The translations under genes and the position numbers were made by a program. A DNA stretch of 64,000 bases, from contig NZ_MUGW01000034.1 in the NCBI RefSeq assembly GCF_002217285.1, positions 20,183 to 84,182 of the forward strand, given 5' to 3'. Positions 53,106 through 60,915 of the stretch are shown here, piece after piece. The notes beneath the pieces were generated by a model. The model was given only the letters and a program-made list of their open reading frames with translations. It searched no databases and was not told where the DNA came from. Source of the stretch: Flavobacterium hercynium (GTDB lineage Bacteria > Bacteroidota > Bacteroidia > Flavobacteriales > Flavobacteriaceae). The number at the start of each line of letters is the position of its first letter. Within the stretch, counting starts at the first letter, position 1.

Positions 53106-53108
53106 TTG
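53079..53108 (+). promoter_or_regulatory. Consensus pyrE promoter, apparently leaderless
   Basis: TTTG (53079-53082), 18 bp, TACATTTG (53101-53108), an exact TAnnTTTG. The ATG at 53113 follows 4 bp later. The -33 element and most of the -7 element lie inside the N-terminal codons of the divergent Nudix gene. Confidence 0.75.
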
Positions 53109-53112
53109 TACT

Positions 53113-53760
53113 ATGATTTTTAATAAAGATACTGCCGAAAAAACAGCCGAATTGCTTTTGCAAATAAATGCAATTAAATTGAATCCCGAAAATCCTTTTA
53201 CATGGGCTTCTGGTTGGAAATCTCCTATTTACTGTGATAATAGGTTAATTCTTTCATTTCCATCCATCAGAAATTATGTTCGTGATGAGTTTGCGAAGAA
53301 TATTGAGAAACAATTTGGAAAACCTGATGTGATTGCCGGTGTTGCCACTGGAGCCATTGGAATTGGAATTCTTGTTGCAGAAAGCCTTGGATTGCCGTTT
53401 GTATATGTGCGCCCGGAAGCGAAAAAACACGGAAGACAAAATCAGGTAGAAGGTTTTTTACAAAAAGGACAAAATGTTGTTGTTGTTGAAGATTTAATTA
53501 GTACTGGAAACAGTAGTTTACTGGCTGTAGAGGCTTTGCGTAACGAAGGAGCGAACATTAAAGGAATGGCTGCGATTTTTACGTACGGTTTTGGTGTAGC
53601 TCAGGAAAACTTTAAAAACGCAAATATCGACCTTTTCACGCTAAGTAATTATGAAAACTTATTGGATTTAGCGGTTCAAAAACAATATATCACCGAAGAT
53701 CAACAATCTACTTTGCAGGAATGGAGCGAAAGTCCTTCGACTTGGTTACAGGAGAAGTAG
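53113..53760 (+). CDS. pyrE: Orotate phosphoribosyltransferase
   Basis: Attaches PRPP to orotate to make OMP, the fifth step of pyrimidine synthesis. 215 residues from the ATG at 53113; the longer frame from 53080 would cross the promoter. Blocks include FTWASGWKSPIYCDNRL, ATGAIGIGILVAESLGLPF, VRPEAKKHGRQNQVEG and the PRPP loop VVVVEDLISTGNSSL. A consensus -33/-7 pair sits 4 bp before the ATG, so the mRNA probably lacks a leader. Confidence 0.97.
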   Translation: MIFNKDTAEKTAELLLQINAIKLNPENPFTWASGWKSPIYCDNRLILSFPSIRNYVRDEFAKNIEKQFGKPDVIAGVATGAIGIGILVAESLGLPFVYVRPEAKKHGRQNQVEGFLQKGQNVVVVEDLISTGNSSLLAVEALRNEGANIKGMAAIFTYGFGVAQENFKNANIDLFTLSNYENLLDLAVQKQYITEDQQSTLQEWSESPSTWLQEK

Positions 53761-53764
53761 AATT

Positions 53765-53790
53765 TTAGATTGCAGATTTTAGATTTTAGA
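53765..53790. repeat. TTTTAGATT tandem repeat after pyrE
   Basis: Near-exact repeats of TTTTAGATT directly after the pyrE stop codon, with another partial copy near 53822. Low complexity, not coding. Confidence 0.6.
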
Positions 53791-53909
53791 TTCTTTCTTA
53801 TTTTGTGTGAATAAATATTGATTTTAGATTCTGGTAAGCTTTTTGCTTGATTTATTTTAGTTGCAATCGTTGATTAAAAAATTGGTTTAAATAAAACAAA
53901 AAACAAAAT

Positions 53910-54302
53910 ATGAACTTAGAAAGTCCAAAAGTTACTGTTCAGAAATCAGCTCAAGATTTATTTGATTTATTGACTGATGTAAAGAATTTTGAAAAATTAA
54001 TGCCGGATAATATCGCTAAATTCGAAGTAATTGGCGAAGATGCTTTTATTTTTGGATTGAAAGGTATGCCGGAAATCAAATTGAAGATGAAAGAAAAAAC
54101 GGCTCCAAACAAAATCGTTTTGGGTGCTGCAAGCGATAAACTTCCTTTTACTTTGGTATCGAACATCGAAACTGTTTCTGATGCTTCAAGCGCGGTACAA
54201 TTGCAATTTGACGGGGAATTTAACCCAATGATGGCAATGATGATAAAAGGACCAATTAGCAAATTCATTGAAACGCTGGCTACGAATATGACGAAGCTTT
54301 AG
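53910..54302 (+). CDS. SRPBCC/START-like protein
   Basis: A 130-residue soluble protein with the helix-grip order (SAQDLFDLLTDVKNFEKLMP, KFEVIGEDAFIFGLKGMPEI, a central beta sheet and the C-terminal helix MMAMMIKGPISKFIETLATN). Members bind hydrophobic ligands such as lipids or cyclised polyketides; no ligand is evident. The flanks give no operon partner; it ends before a terminator. Confidence 0.8.
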   Translation: MNLESPKVTVQKSAQDLFDLLTDVKNFEKLMPDNIAKFEVIGEDAFIFGLKGMPEIKLKMKEKTAPNKIVLGAASDKLPFTLVSNIETVSDASSAVQLQFDGEFNPMMAMMIKGPISKFIETLATNMTKL

Positions 54303-54337
54303 TTTTGAATTGTAAATTGTGAATTATAAATTATTGA

Positions 54338-54369
54338 AAGCCTGATCTTAATTGATCGGGCTTTTTTTT
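54338..54369. terminator. Terminator between SRPBCC gene and birA
   Basis: A stem AGCCTGATC/GATCGGGCT (one G-U pair) with a 6-nt loop and a run of T on the plus strand. Confidence 0.8.
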
Positions 54370-54408
54370 ACTAAGAACCTTAGCATCTCAGTACCTCAGA
54401 ACCTCACA
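54370..54408. repeat. CTTAG-CCTCAG intergenic repeat (inverted relative of 46818)
   Basis: CTAAGAACCTTAGCATCTCAG then TACCTCAGAACCTC; the reverse complement resembles the string at 46818-46856. Confidence 0.5.
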
Positions 54409-54409
54409 T

Positions 54410-55138
54410 CTAATAAAGCATCTGAATTTCTTTTATTTCAAATTCGGCTACGGTATCGTCTTCTAATAAAATCTGTATTTTCCCTGTTGGTGAAACGCCT
54501 TGAATAATTCCCATAAAGTTTTGATTTCTTAGGTTTTTAAAAGGCATTGGAACTCCTTTACGGAATAATGAATTTAGATATTCATTCCAATAATGCGTTG
54601 CATTAGTTTCCCACAACGTTATTTCTTCTTTGATGTTTTCGACAATTAAAGCAGGTAAAACTTCTTTGTCAAAGCTTTCCCCGGTAATGACTGCCAAGGA
54701 CGAGGCATGCGGCAATTCAGTAAGGTTGGTTTGGTTGACATTGATCCCAATCCCGACAACTGACACAATTCTGCCATCACTTTTGAGCGTATTTTCGATT
54801 AATATGCCACCAATCTTCTTATTGTATGACATAATGTCGTTTGGCCATTTTATACTTAAATCAGGTATGTTAAACAATTTTAATGCTTTGATAACAGCCA
54901 GTGAAACAATTACGCTTAGATTAAAAACATCTTTGTTGTTATACAAAAAATCCTTCACCAAGGCACTCATAATTAAGTTTTTACCTGTTTCAGATTCCCA
55001 TTTCGAACCCATCTGCCCCTTGCCTTTTGTCTGATTTTCAGCTGTTACGACTGTAAAATTATCAAGCTCATCTTTGCTGGCTAATCCTTTTAGAAAATCG
55101 TTTGTAGAATCTATGGCATCGAGTTTGATTAGTTTCAT
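54410..55138 (-). CDS. birA: Biotin--[acetyl-CoA-carboxylase] ligase
   Basis: Activates biotin with ATP and transfers it to a lysine of the biotin carboxyl carrier protein. 242 residues, lacking the N-terminal DNA-binding domain of E. coli BirA, so it is the enzyme-only form. Motifs: LDAIDSTNDFLK, TKGKGQMGSKWESE (the GRGRxG-type biotinyl-AMP loop, here GKGQMG), SIKWPNDI and GGILIENTL, and a C-terminal SH3-like beta domain (about 195-242). Divergent from rsfS with a 94-bp gap. Confidence 0.93.
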   Translation of the reverse strand: MKLIKLDAIDSTNDFLKGLASKDELDNFTVVTAENQTKGKGQMGSKWESETGKNLIMSALVKDFLYNNKDVFNLSVIVSLAVIKALKLFNIPDLSIKWPNDIMSYNKKIGGILIENTLKSDGRIVSVVGIGINVNQTNLTELPHASSLAVITGESFDKEVLPALIVENIKEEITLWETNATHYWNEYLNSLFRKGVPMPFKNLRNQNFMGIIQGVSPTGKIQILLEDDTVAEFEIKEIQMLY

Positions 55139-55232
55139 TAAAATAATTTATTTATACTTAATTTAATATTTTGTTAAGGTTCAAAATTAATCACAAAATT
55201 TGGTAACTTTACAAAATCATATAAAATAATTC

Positions 55233-55604
55233 ATGGCGAAAAAGACTGTTAATAATGATGTTCTGTTGGCGAACATAATAAAAGGAATTGAAGAAGTAAA
55301 AGGAAATGATATCGATATTCTTGACTTAAGGGAAATAGACACTGCTGTTTGCGATTACTTCGTTATCTGCAACGGTAGCTCTAATACTCAGGTTAACGCC
55401 ATTGTAAATTCTATTCAAAAAACTGTATCCAAAGATTTAAAAGATAAACCCTGGCACGTAGAGGGAACTGACAACGCAGAATGGGTTCTTATGGACTACG
55501 TTCATATCGTTGTGCATGTTTTCCAAAAACACATTCGTGAGTACTACAACATTGAAAGCCTTTGGGGGGACGCCAAAATAACTACAATCGAAAACAAATA
55601 CTAA
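55233..55604 (+). CDS. rsfS: Ribosomal silencing factor RsfS
   Basis: Binds uL14 of the 50S subunit and blocks joining with 30S in slow growth. 123 residues with the RsfS/Iojap blocks DIDILDLREIDTAVCDYFVI, CNGSSNTQVNAI, KPWHVEGTDNAEWVLMDYVH and HVFQKHIREYYNIESLWGDA. ftsH follows after 15 bp, the common Bacteroidota order. Confidence 0.96.
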   Translation: MAKKTVNNDVLLANIIKGIEEVKGNDIDILDLREIDTAVCDYFVICNGSSNTQVNAIVNSIQKTVSKDLKDKPWHVEGTDNAEWVLMDYVHIVVHVFQKHIREYYNIESLWGDAKITTIENKY

Positions 55605-55619
55605 AGAAAACTTTTCTAA

Positions 55620-57545
55620 ATGGCTAAAGATAATAATCCAAATCCGAATAAATTTAAAATAAGTCCATGGTTGATCTATACCGCAATACTTTTAGTTTTT
55701 TTATTTATAAGTTTTGCTACCGGTGGATCTAACATGAGCGAACCTGCTCAGTTAAAATCGTCCGATATTGACAACATGTTAGCTAAAGGACAAATAAAAA
55801 ATGTTATCATTTTTAATAATAAAGATGCTGAAATTTATCTTACTGATGCTGCATTAAAAGATCCTGCTAATAAAAAAGTAGCAAAAGATCTTTTTGACAG
55901 ACCTAACAAAGGACCTCACTATACTACTAAGTTTGGTGATTTGAAATCTTTTCAGGAAAAACTGGATAAAGCTAAAGCTGAAAAAAAATTACTTGATTAC
56001 GATTTTAAAGAAGCAAGCAATTGGAGTGATATTCTAATTAGCTTACTTCCTATCATCATTATCATTGGTGTATGGATTTTTATTATGCGAAAAATGTCAG
56101 GCGGCGCTGGTGGCGGTGGCGGACAAATTTTTAACATTGGAAAATCTAAAGCTAAATTGTTTGATGAAAAAACAGACATCAAAACAACTTTTAAAGATGT
56201 AGCTGGTTTAGAAGGTGCTAAAGAAGAAATACAAGAAATTGTTGAATTCCTTAAAAACCCTGAAAAATACACTAACCTTGGAGGTAAAATTCCAAAAGGA
56301 GCTTTATTAGTAGGTCCTCCGGGAACTGGTAAAACGTTGCTTGCAAAAGCAGTTGCAGGAGAAGCTCAGGTTCCTTTCTTTTCGTTATCAGGTTCTGATT
56401 TCGTAGAGATGTTTGTAGGTGTTGGTGCTTCACGTGTACGTGATTTGTTTAAACAAGCTAAAGAAAAATCTCCTGCGATCATCTTCATCGACGAAATCGA
56501 TGCTGTTGGTAGAGCGAGAGGAAAAAGCAATATGTCAGGCGGAAACGACGAAAGAGAAAATACATTGAACCAATTACTAACAGAAATGGATGGTTTTGGT
56601 ACAAACTCTAACGTAATTGTTCTGGCTGCAACAAACAGAGCTGATGTTCTTGATAAAGCTTTAATGCGTGCCGGACGTTTTGACAGACAAATTTTTGTTG
56701 ACTTACCGGACATTCGCGAAAGAGCTGAAATTTTTAAAGTACACTTAGCTCCTATTAAAAAAGTTGATGGTCTTGACCTTGATTTCTTAGCAAAACAAAC
56801 GCCAGGTTTCTCTGGTGCTGATATTGCCAATGTTTGTAACGAAGCTGCTTTGATTGCTGCACGTAACAATAAAACGGCTGTAGACAGACAAGATTTCCTT
56901 GATGCTGTTGACAGAATTATTGGTGGTCTTGAAAAGAAAAACAAAATCATTACACCAGAAGAGAAAAGAGCAATTGCAATTCACGAAGCTGGTCACGCTA
57001 CTGTAAGCTGGATGTTAGAGCACGCTGCACCACTTATTAAAGTAACTATTGTACCTCGTGGACAAAGTTTAGGTGCTGCCTGGTATCTGCCGGAAGAAAG
57101 ACAAATTGTTCGTACTGATCAAATGCTAGACGAAATGTGTGCTACTATGGGAGGAAGAGCTGCTGAAAAGGTAACTTTTGACAGAATTTCGACTGGTGCA
57201 TTAAGCGATTTAGAAAAAGTAACACGTCAGGCTCGTGCAATGGTAACGATTTACGGTTTGAATGATAAAATTGGAAATGTTACGTATTACGATTCAACTG
57301 GACAAAGCGAATATAATTTCTCTAAACCATATTCTGATGAAACTGCTAAAGTTATTGATGCTGAAATTTCAGAATTAATTGAAGGTCAATACCAAAGAGC
57401 AATTCACATTTTAGAGGAAAACAAAGACAAGTTAAATCAGTTAGCTGATATTTTAATTGAGAAAGAAGTAATTTTCAAAGACGACTTAGAAAATATTTTC
57501 GGAAAACGAACTTTTGACAAAAATCTAGGGGAAGTAGTTTCGTAA
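55620..57545 (+). CDS. ftsH: ATP-dependent zinc metalloprotease FtsH
   Basis: A membrane-anchored AAA+ protease that degrades misfolded membrane proteins and regulators. 641 residues: two transmembrane helices (about 17-36 and 137-156) around the periplasmic domain, an AAA module (about 185-440) with Walker A GPPGTGKT, Walker B FIDEIDAVG and the second region of homology, and the peptidase domain with the zinc motif HEAGH (about 455-459). It ends before a strong hairpin and pairs with rsfS. Confidence 0.97.
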   Translation: MAKDNNPNPNKFKISPWLIYTAILLVFLFISFATGGSNMSEPAQLKSSDIDNMLAKGQIKNVIIFNNKDAEIYLTDAALKDPANKKVAKDLFDRPNKGPHYTTKFGDLKSFQEKLDKAKAEKKLLDYDFKEASNWSDILISLLPIIIIIGVWIFIMRKMSGGAGGGGGQIFNIGKSKAKLFDEKTDIKTTFKDVAGLEGAKEEIQEIVEFLKNPEKYTNLGGKIPKGALLVGPPGTGKTLLAKAVAGEAQVPFFSLSGSDFVEMFVGVGASRVRDLFKQAKEKSPAIIFIDEIDAVGRARGKSNMSGGNDERENTLNQLLTEMDGFGTNSNVIVLAATNRADVLDKALMRAGRFDRQIFVDLPDIRERAEIFKVHLAPIKKVDGLDLDFLAKQTPGFSGADIANVCNEAALIAARNNKTAVDRQDFLDAVDRIIGGLEKKNKIITPEEKRAIAIHEAGHATVSWMLEHAAPLIKVTIVPRGQSLGAAWYLPEERQIVRTDQMLDEMCATMGGRAAEKVTFDRISTGALSDLEKVTRQARAMVTIYGLNDKIGNVTYYDSTGQSEYNFSKPYSDETAKVIDAEISELIEGQYQRAIHILEENKDKLNQLADILIEKEVIFKDDLENIFGKRTFDKNLGEVVS

Positions 57546-57572
57546 ATATTCAATAAATCTGCAATATTTTTT

Positions 57573-57611
57573 AAAATCTTAATTCAAAATAGCCTTTTGA
57601 ATTAAGATTTT
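57573..57611 (+). terminator. Terminator after ftsH
   Basis: A perfect 17-bp stem (57573-57589 with 57595-57611) around a TAGCC loop, followed by T. It closes the rsfS-ftsH unit. Confidence 0.9.
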
Positions 57612-57613
57612 TT

Positions 57614-57621
57614 TATCTTTG
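57614..57621 (+). promoter_or_regulatory. -7 element of the LUD-cdsA-psd operon
   Basis: TATCTTTG matches TAnnTTTG exactly and directly follows the ftsH terminator, 37 bp before the ATG at 57659. A TTTG that could serve as -33 lies inside the terminator stem, 14 bp upstream. Confidence 0.5.
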
Positions 57622-57658
57622 AACGTTTTCAATTAACATGTAAAGTATTTCATATAAA

Positions 57659-58267
57659 ATGAATTTTTTTAAAAAAATATTTGGTTCTAGCGATACCTCT
57701 TCAGAAGAAGAACATGAAAGTGAATACGGAGGTGGTAACACCAATCCGCATAGTCATCTCTCCGTAGATGAGCAATTCATTTTTAACTTTAGAAAGAATG
57801 GTGGTAAATTTTTGTATTGTGAAAACAAACAAGAAGTTGCGGAACAGTTTGAAAATATATTAGAAGAAAATGATTGGTTCGAAAATGAAGTTTTATGTTA
57901 CGAACCGGGCTTATTTAGTTTGTTAGAAGAAAACAAACTAATCTATATTTCACCAAGAAATCCTAAATTTTTACTTGCTACCTGCGAAAACCTAATTGCA
58001 GATGAAGGTTCTATATTGTTTTCATCAAAACAAATTAGACAAGACAAACCTAACGAATTACCTCCAAATATTGTTATCATAGCTACTACAAGCCAAATCC
58101 TTACTATGAAAAGTGACGGTTTAAGTGCTATTAAACGCAAATACGAAAGAGACTACCCAACCAATATTACCACAATAAAATATTTCGAAAAAGCACTGGA
58201 AGAAGATTTTACACAATACGGAAGTGTTGCCAAAAACCTTTATCTTTTGCTCCTAGAAGATCTTTAA
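57659..58267 (+). CDS. LUD-domain (LutC/YkgG-like) protein
   Basis: A 202-residue protein; the core from about 95 to 190 matches the LUD domain (LIADEGSILFSSKQIRQDKP, PPNIVIIATTSQIL), best known from the LutB/LutC lactate oxidation proteins. The N-terminal 60 residues are charged and probably disordered (SSEEEHESEYGGG). No lutA or lutB is nearby, so a role in lactate use is not supported here. It starts the operon that continues with cdsA one base after its stop. Confidence 0.8.
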   Translation: MNFFKKIFGSSDTSSEEEHESEYGGGNTNPHSHLSVDEQFIFNFRKNGGKFLYCENKQEVAEQFENILEENDWFENEVLCYEPGLFSLLEENKLIYISPRNPKFLLATCENLIADEGSILFSSKQIRQDKPNELPPNIVIIATTSQILTMKSDGLSAIKRKYERDYPTNITTIKYFEKALEEDFTQYGSVAKNLYLLLLEDL

Positions 58268-58268
58268 G

Positions 58269-59156
58269 ATGAATGAAACACTTAAAAGGGCCATTTCTGG
58301 CGCTGTTTATATCGCTTTATTACTAACATCTATTTTGTTTTCTACCGAAAGCTTTATTATTCTTTTTGGCGCTTTTCTAATTATCGCTACTTATGAATTT
58401 TCTAACTTGGTAGGTCTTAATAAGGTCTTTTCGATTCTTTTTGTTTCTCTGTTCTATGGTACCGTAACGCTAATTAGTTTTTACAAAACAGAGACCGAAA
58501 ATTATATCAATAAATTTGTAAAAAATAATATTGAATTTACTGTCGACACAGACAGGTTATTCTCTGTACTTCTTTTAATTACCTTAATTGTATCTATAAA
58601 ATGTATTGTCTTTCTATTTGACGATACGCAAACGATCAGTAAAATATCAAAATATATTTATCTGATCGGATATATTCTTTTGCCTTTCATTTTTATTGTT
58701 AAAATATCTTTTGGAATTAATAACTATAATCCAAAAATCATCATTGGCTTATTTGTTTTAATCTGGACAAATGATACTTTTGCTTATCTGGTAGGGAAAT
58801 CTATCGGAAAACATAAGTTATTTGAACGCATCTCTCCTAAAAAAACAATTGAAGGTTTTGTAGGCGGAGTGGTATTTGCAGCTTTTGCAGGATTTCTGAT
58901 TTCAAAATTCTACATTAGACCTAATCCGGATTTCAGCAGTAAATCTATTTTAATCTGGACTATTATCGCTTTAATCGTCAGCATTTTTGGAACAATTGGA
59001 GATTTAATTGAATCCAAATTCAAAAGAGTTGCAGGCGTAAAAGATAGTGGAAAAATAATGCCCGGACACGGAGGTGTTCTAGATCGATTAGATAGTGTTA
59101 TATTTGTAGCACCAGTTATATATTTATTTTATCAAATTTTATATTATGTTTCATAA
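58269..59156 (+). CDS. cdsA: Phosphatidate cytidylyltransferase
   Basis: Makes CDP-diacylglycerol from phosphatidate and CTP in the inner membrane. 295 residues, about eight hydrophobic helices, and the signature IESKFKRVAGVKDSGKIMPG then HGGVLDRLDS near the C-terminus (S-x3-KR-x4-KD-x5-PGHGG-x2-DR-x-D). Its end overlaps psd by 11 bases, so the two enzymes of phosphatidylethanolamine supply are translationally coupled. Confidence 0.96.
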   Translation: MNETLKRAISGAVYIALLLTSILFSTESFIILFGAFLIIATYEFSNLVGLNKVFSILFVSLFYGTVTLISFYKTETENYINKFVKNNIEFTVDTDRLFSVLLLITLIVSIKCIVFLFDDTQTISKISKYIYLIGYILLPFIFIVKISFGINNYNPKIIIGLFVLIWTNDTFAYLVGKSIGKHKLFERISPKKTIEGFVGGVVFAAFAGFLISKFYIRPNPDFSSKSILIWTIIALIVSIFGTIGDLIESKFKRVAGVKDSGKIMPGHGGVLDRLDSVIFVAPVIYLFYQILYYVS

Positions 59157-59799
59157 AGAAGGAGGTCCATCGATTTTATTAGGTACTGTTTTTGCTGTTG
59201 CCGTATTATTACTTGCTGACAAATTTATTGATATCAGCTGGCTAAGAATGCTGGTTCAGATTGCAGGTCTGGTTATTCTGATTATTATTTTGCAATTTTT
59301 TAGAAATCCTAAAAGAATTGCTATCAAAAACAGTGACCATATTTTGGCTCCTGTTGATGGAAAAGTAGTAGTTATTGAAGAAGTTTATGAAGGTGAATTT
59401 TTTAAAGACAAACGTCTTCAGGTTTCGATTTTTATGTCGCCTATCAATGTGCACGTAACGCGTTACGCAATGGACGGTATCATAAAATTCAGTAAATACC
59501 ATCCTGGAAAGTTTTTGGTTGCGTGGCATCCAAAAGCAAGTGAGGAAAACGAAAGAACTACAGTTGTTATCGAAAACGAAACATTCGGACAAATTTTATA
59601 CAGACAAATTGCAGGTGCTCTTGCCCGTAGAATTGTAAACTACGCAGAAGAAGGAATGCAGGTTGTTCAGGGAACTGACGCTGGTTTTATTAAATTTGGT
59701 TCAAGAGTAGATTTATTTTTACCTTTAGGTACACCAATTAATGTGGTACTAAACCAAAAAGCGATTGGCGGTAAAACTATTATTGCTACAAAAGCTTAA
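59146..59799 (+). CDS. psd: Phosphatidylserine decarboxylase, short form
   Basis: Converts phosphatidylserine to phosphatidylethanolamine. 217 residues with a hydrophobic N-terminal anchor (about 10-50), the conserved FFRNPKR and the block VSIFMSPINVHVTRYAMDG. The self-cleavage site is the GS in IKFGSRVDLFLP, which yields the pyruvoyl alpha chain. No phosphatidylserine synthase gene (pssA) is seen nearby. An ACBP gene follows with no gap. Confidence 0.95.
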   Translation: MFHKEGGPSILLGTVFAVAVLLLADKFIDISWLRMLVQIAGLVILIIILQFFRNPKRIAIKNSDHILAPVDGKVVVIEEVYEGEFFKDKRLQVSIFMSPINVHVTRYAMDGIIKFSKYHPGKFLVAWHPKASEENERTTVVIENETFGQILYRQIAGALARRIVNYAEEGMQVVQGTDAGFIKFGSRVDLFLPLGTPINVVLNQKAIGGKTIIATKA

Positions 59800-60066
59800 A
59801 TGACTCAAAAAGATTTAGATACTCGTTTTTTAGAGGCTGTTGATATCGCTTTGAAAATGACACAAGCCTCGCTGCCACAAGATGTGCAGCTAAGGCTTTA
59901 TGCGTACTATAAGCAAGCGACCTTTGGCACTGCGGTGTATAATCAATCTGAAAATTTTGATTTACGCGATGCATTCAAAACAAATGCCTGGATGCAAATT
60001 AGTCATATTTCAATTGATGAAGCCAAAGAAAGATACATTGAAATCATCAATTCATTAACTCAATAA
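59800..60066 (+). CDS. Acyl-CoA-binding protein (ACBP)
   Basis: An 88-residue ACBP with the four-helix layout: LDTRFLEAVDIALKMTQASL, LRLYAYYKQATFGTA (the YxxYKQATxG motif), FDLRDAFKTNAWM (normally KxxAW) and SIDEAKERYIEIINSL. It buffers long-chain acyl-CoA. The ATG follows the psd stop directly, so it is probably translated with the phospholipid genes; bacterial ACBPs are uncommon. Confidence 0.9.
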   Translation: MTQKDLDTRFLEAVDIALKMTQASLPQDVQLRLYAYYKQATFGTAVYNQSENFDLRDAFKTNAWMQISHISIDEAKERYIEIINSLTQ

Positions 60067-60079
60067 AATAAGGTACGCT

Positions 60080-60859
60080 ATGAAGAAAAACATTATACAT
60101 TTTAGCATTCTGACTTTGTTCTTAGCACTATTTTCTTGTAACGACAATAAGTTAAGAGAAGTAGTAGAAGTTCCTTTGCCTACCAAAGAAGAAAAAATAA
60201 CGATTGGATCTCCGGAAGACGTTAAAGCAGAACCTGGGTCTTTTGCACTTACAAAACTTTCGTTTCCGTATGATGGTCTTGCTCCGGCGATACGCTCGTT
60301 GACTTTAGAAACACACTATTCTAAACATTATTTAACGTATACCAATAACTTAAATAAAGAAATAGCCTCTACAGAATATGAAAATATGGCTATTGAGGAT
60401 ATTCTAAAGAAAATGGATCTTAATAATGCGAAATTACGCCAGAATGCAGGTGGTTATTACAATCACACTTTGTATTTTAATGTTTTGACGCCCAAGGAAC
60501 AAACTCCTAAAGACACTTTATCTGGGTCTATTAATAAAGAATTTGGATCTTTTACCAATCTTACTACTCAATTTAAGGGTCAGGCTACCAAACAATTTGG
60601 ATCAGGCTGGGTTTGGTTAGTGGTAGATAAACTTGGAAAACTTCAAATTACAACAACAGATAACCAGGACAATCCACTAATGAGAAATGCACTGATTCCG
60701 GGAACTCCAATTTTAGGAATTGATTTATGGGAGCATGCTTACTACCTTGACTACCAAAACAGAAAAGGAAGTTATATCGATGCTTTTTATGAGCACATTA
60801 ACTGGGAAAAGGTCAACGAAAATTATGTCGAAGCCCTAAAAAAGGTTCGCAAAATATAA
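60080..60859 (+). CDS. Fe/Mn superoxide dismutase lipoprotein
   Basis: A 259-residue protein. The lipobox LALFSC puts Cys20 at the mature end, so it is membrane-anchored and probably periplasmic. The SOD domain (about 52-250) has the metal ligands His in THYSKHYLTY, His in YYNHTLYF, and Asp and His in GIDLWEHAYYLDY, plus the usual GSGWVWLVV. It removes superoxide outside the cytosol. It is the last gene of the cdsA-psd operon, 13 bp after ACBP. Confidence 0.9.
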   Translation: MKKNIIHFSILTLFLALFSCNDNKLREVVEVPLPTKEEKITIGSPEDVKAEPGSFALTKLSFPYDGLAPAIRSLTLETHYSKHYLTYTNNLNKEIASTEYENMAIEDILKKMDLNNAKLRQNAGGYYNHTLYFNVLTPKEQTPKDTLSGSINKEFGSFTNLTTQFKGQATKQFGSGWVWLVVDKLGKLQITTTDNQDNPLMRNALIPGTPILGIDLWEHAYYLDYQNRKGSYIDAFYEHINWEKVNENYVEALKKVRKI

Positions 60860-60864
60860 AAAAC

Positions 60865-60898
60865 AAAAAAGCTGATACTTAGTGGTATCAGCTTTTTT
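60865..60898. terminator. Terminator after the phospholipid/SOD operon
   Basis: A stem GCTGATAC/GTATCAGC extended by A and T runs to about 14 bp, with a 6-nt loop; works in both directions between convergent genes. Confidence 0.9.
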
Positions 60899-60915
60899 GT
60901 GCATTACGTTTTCAT

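Noticed and set aside
55997..56950. Long frames antisense to ftsH
   Set aside because: Fully covered by the ftsH coding sequence with its conserved motifs; the antisense proteins have shadow composition.
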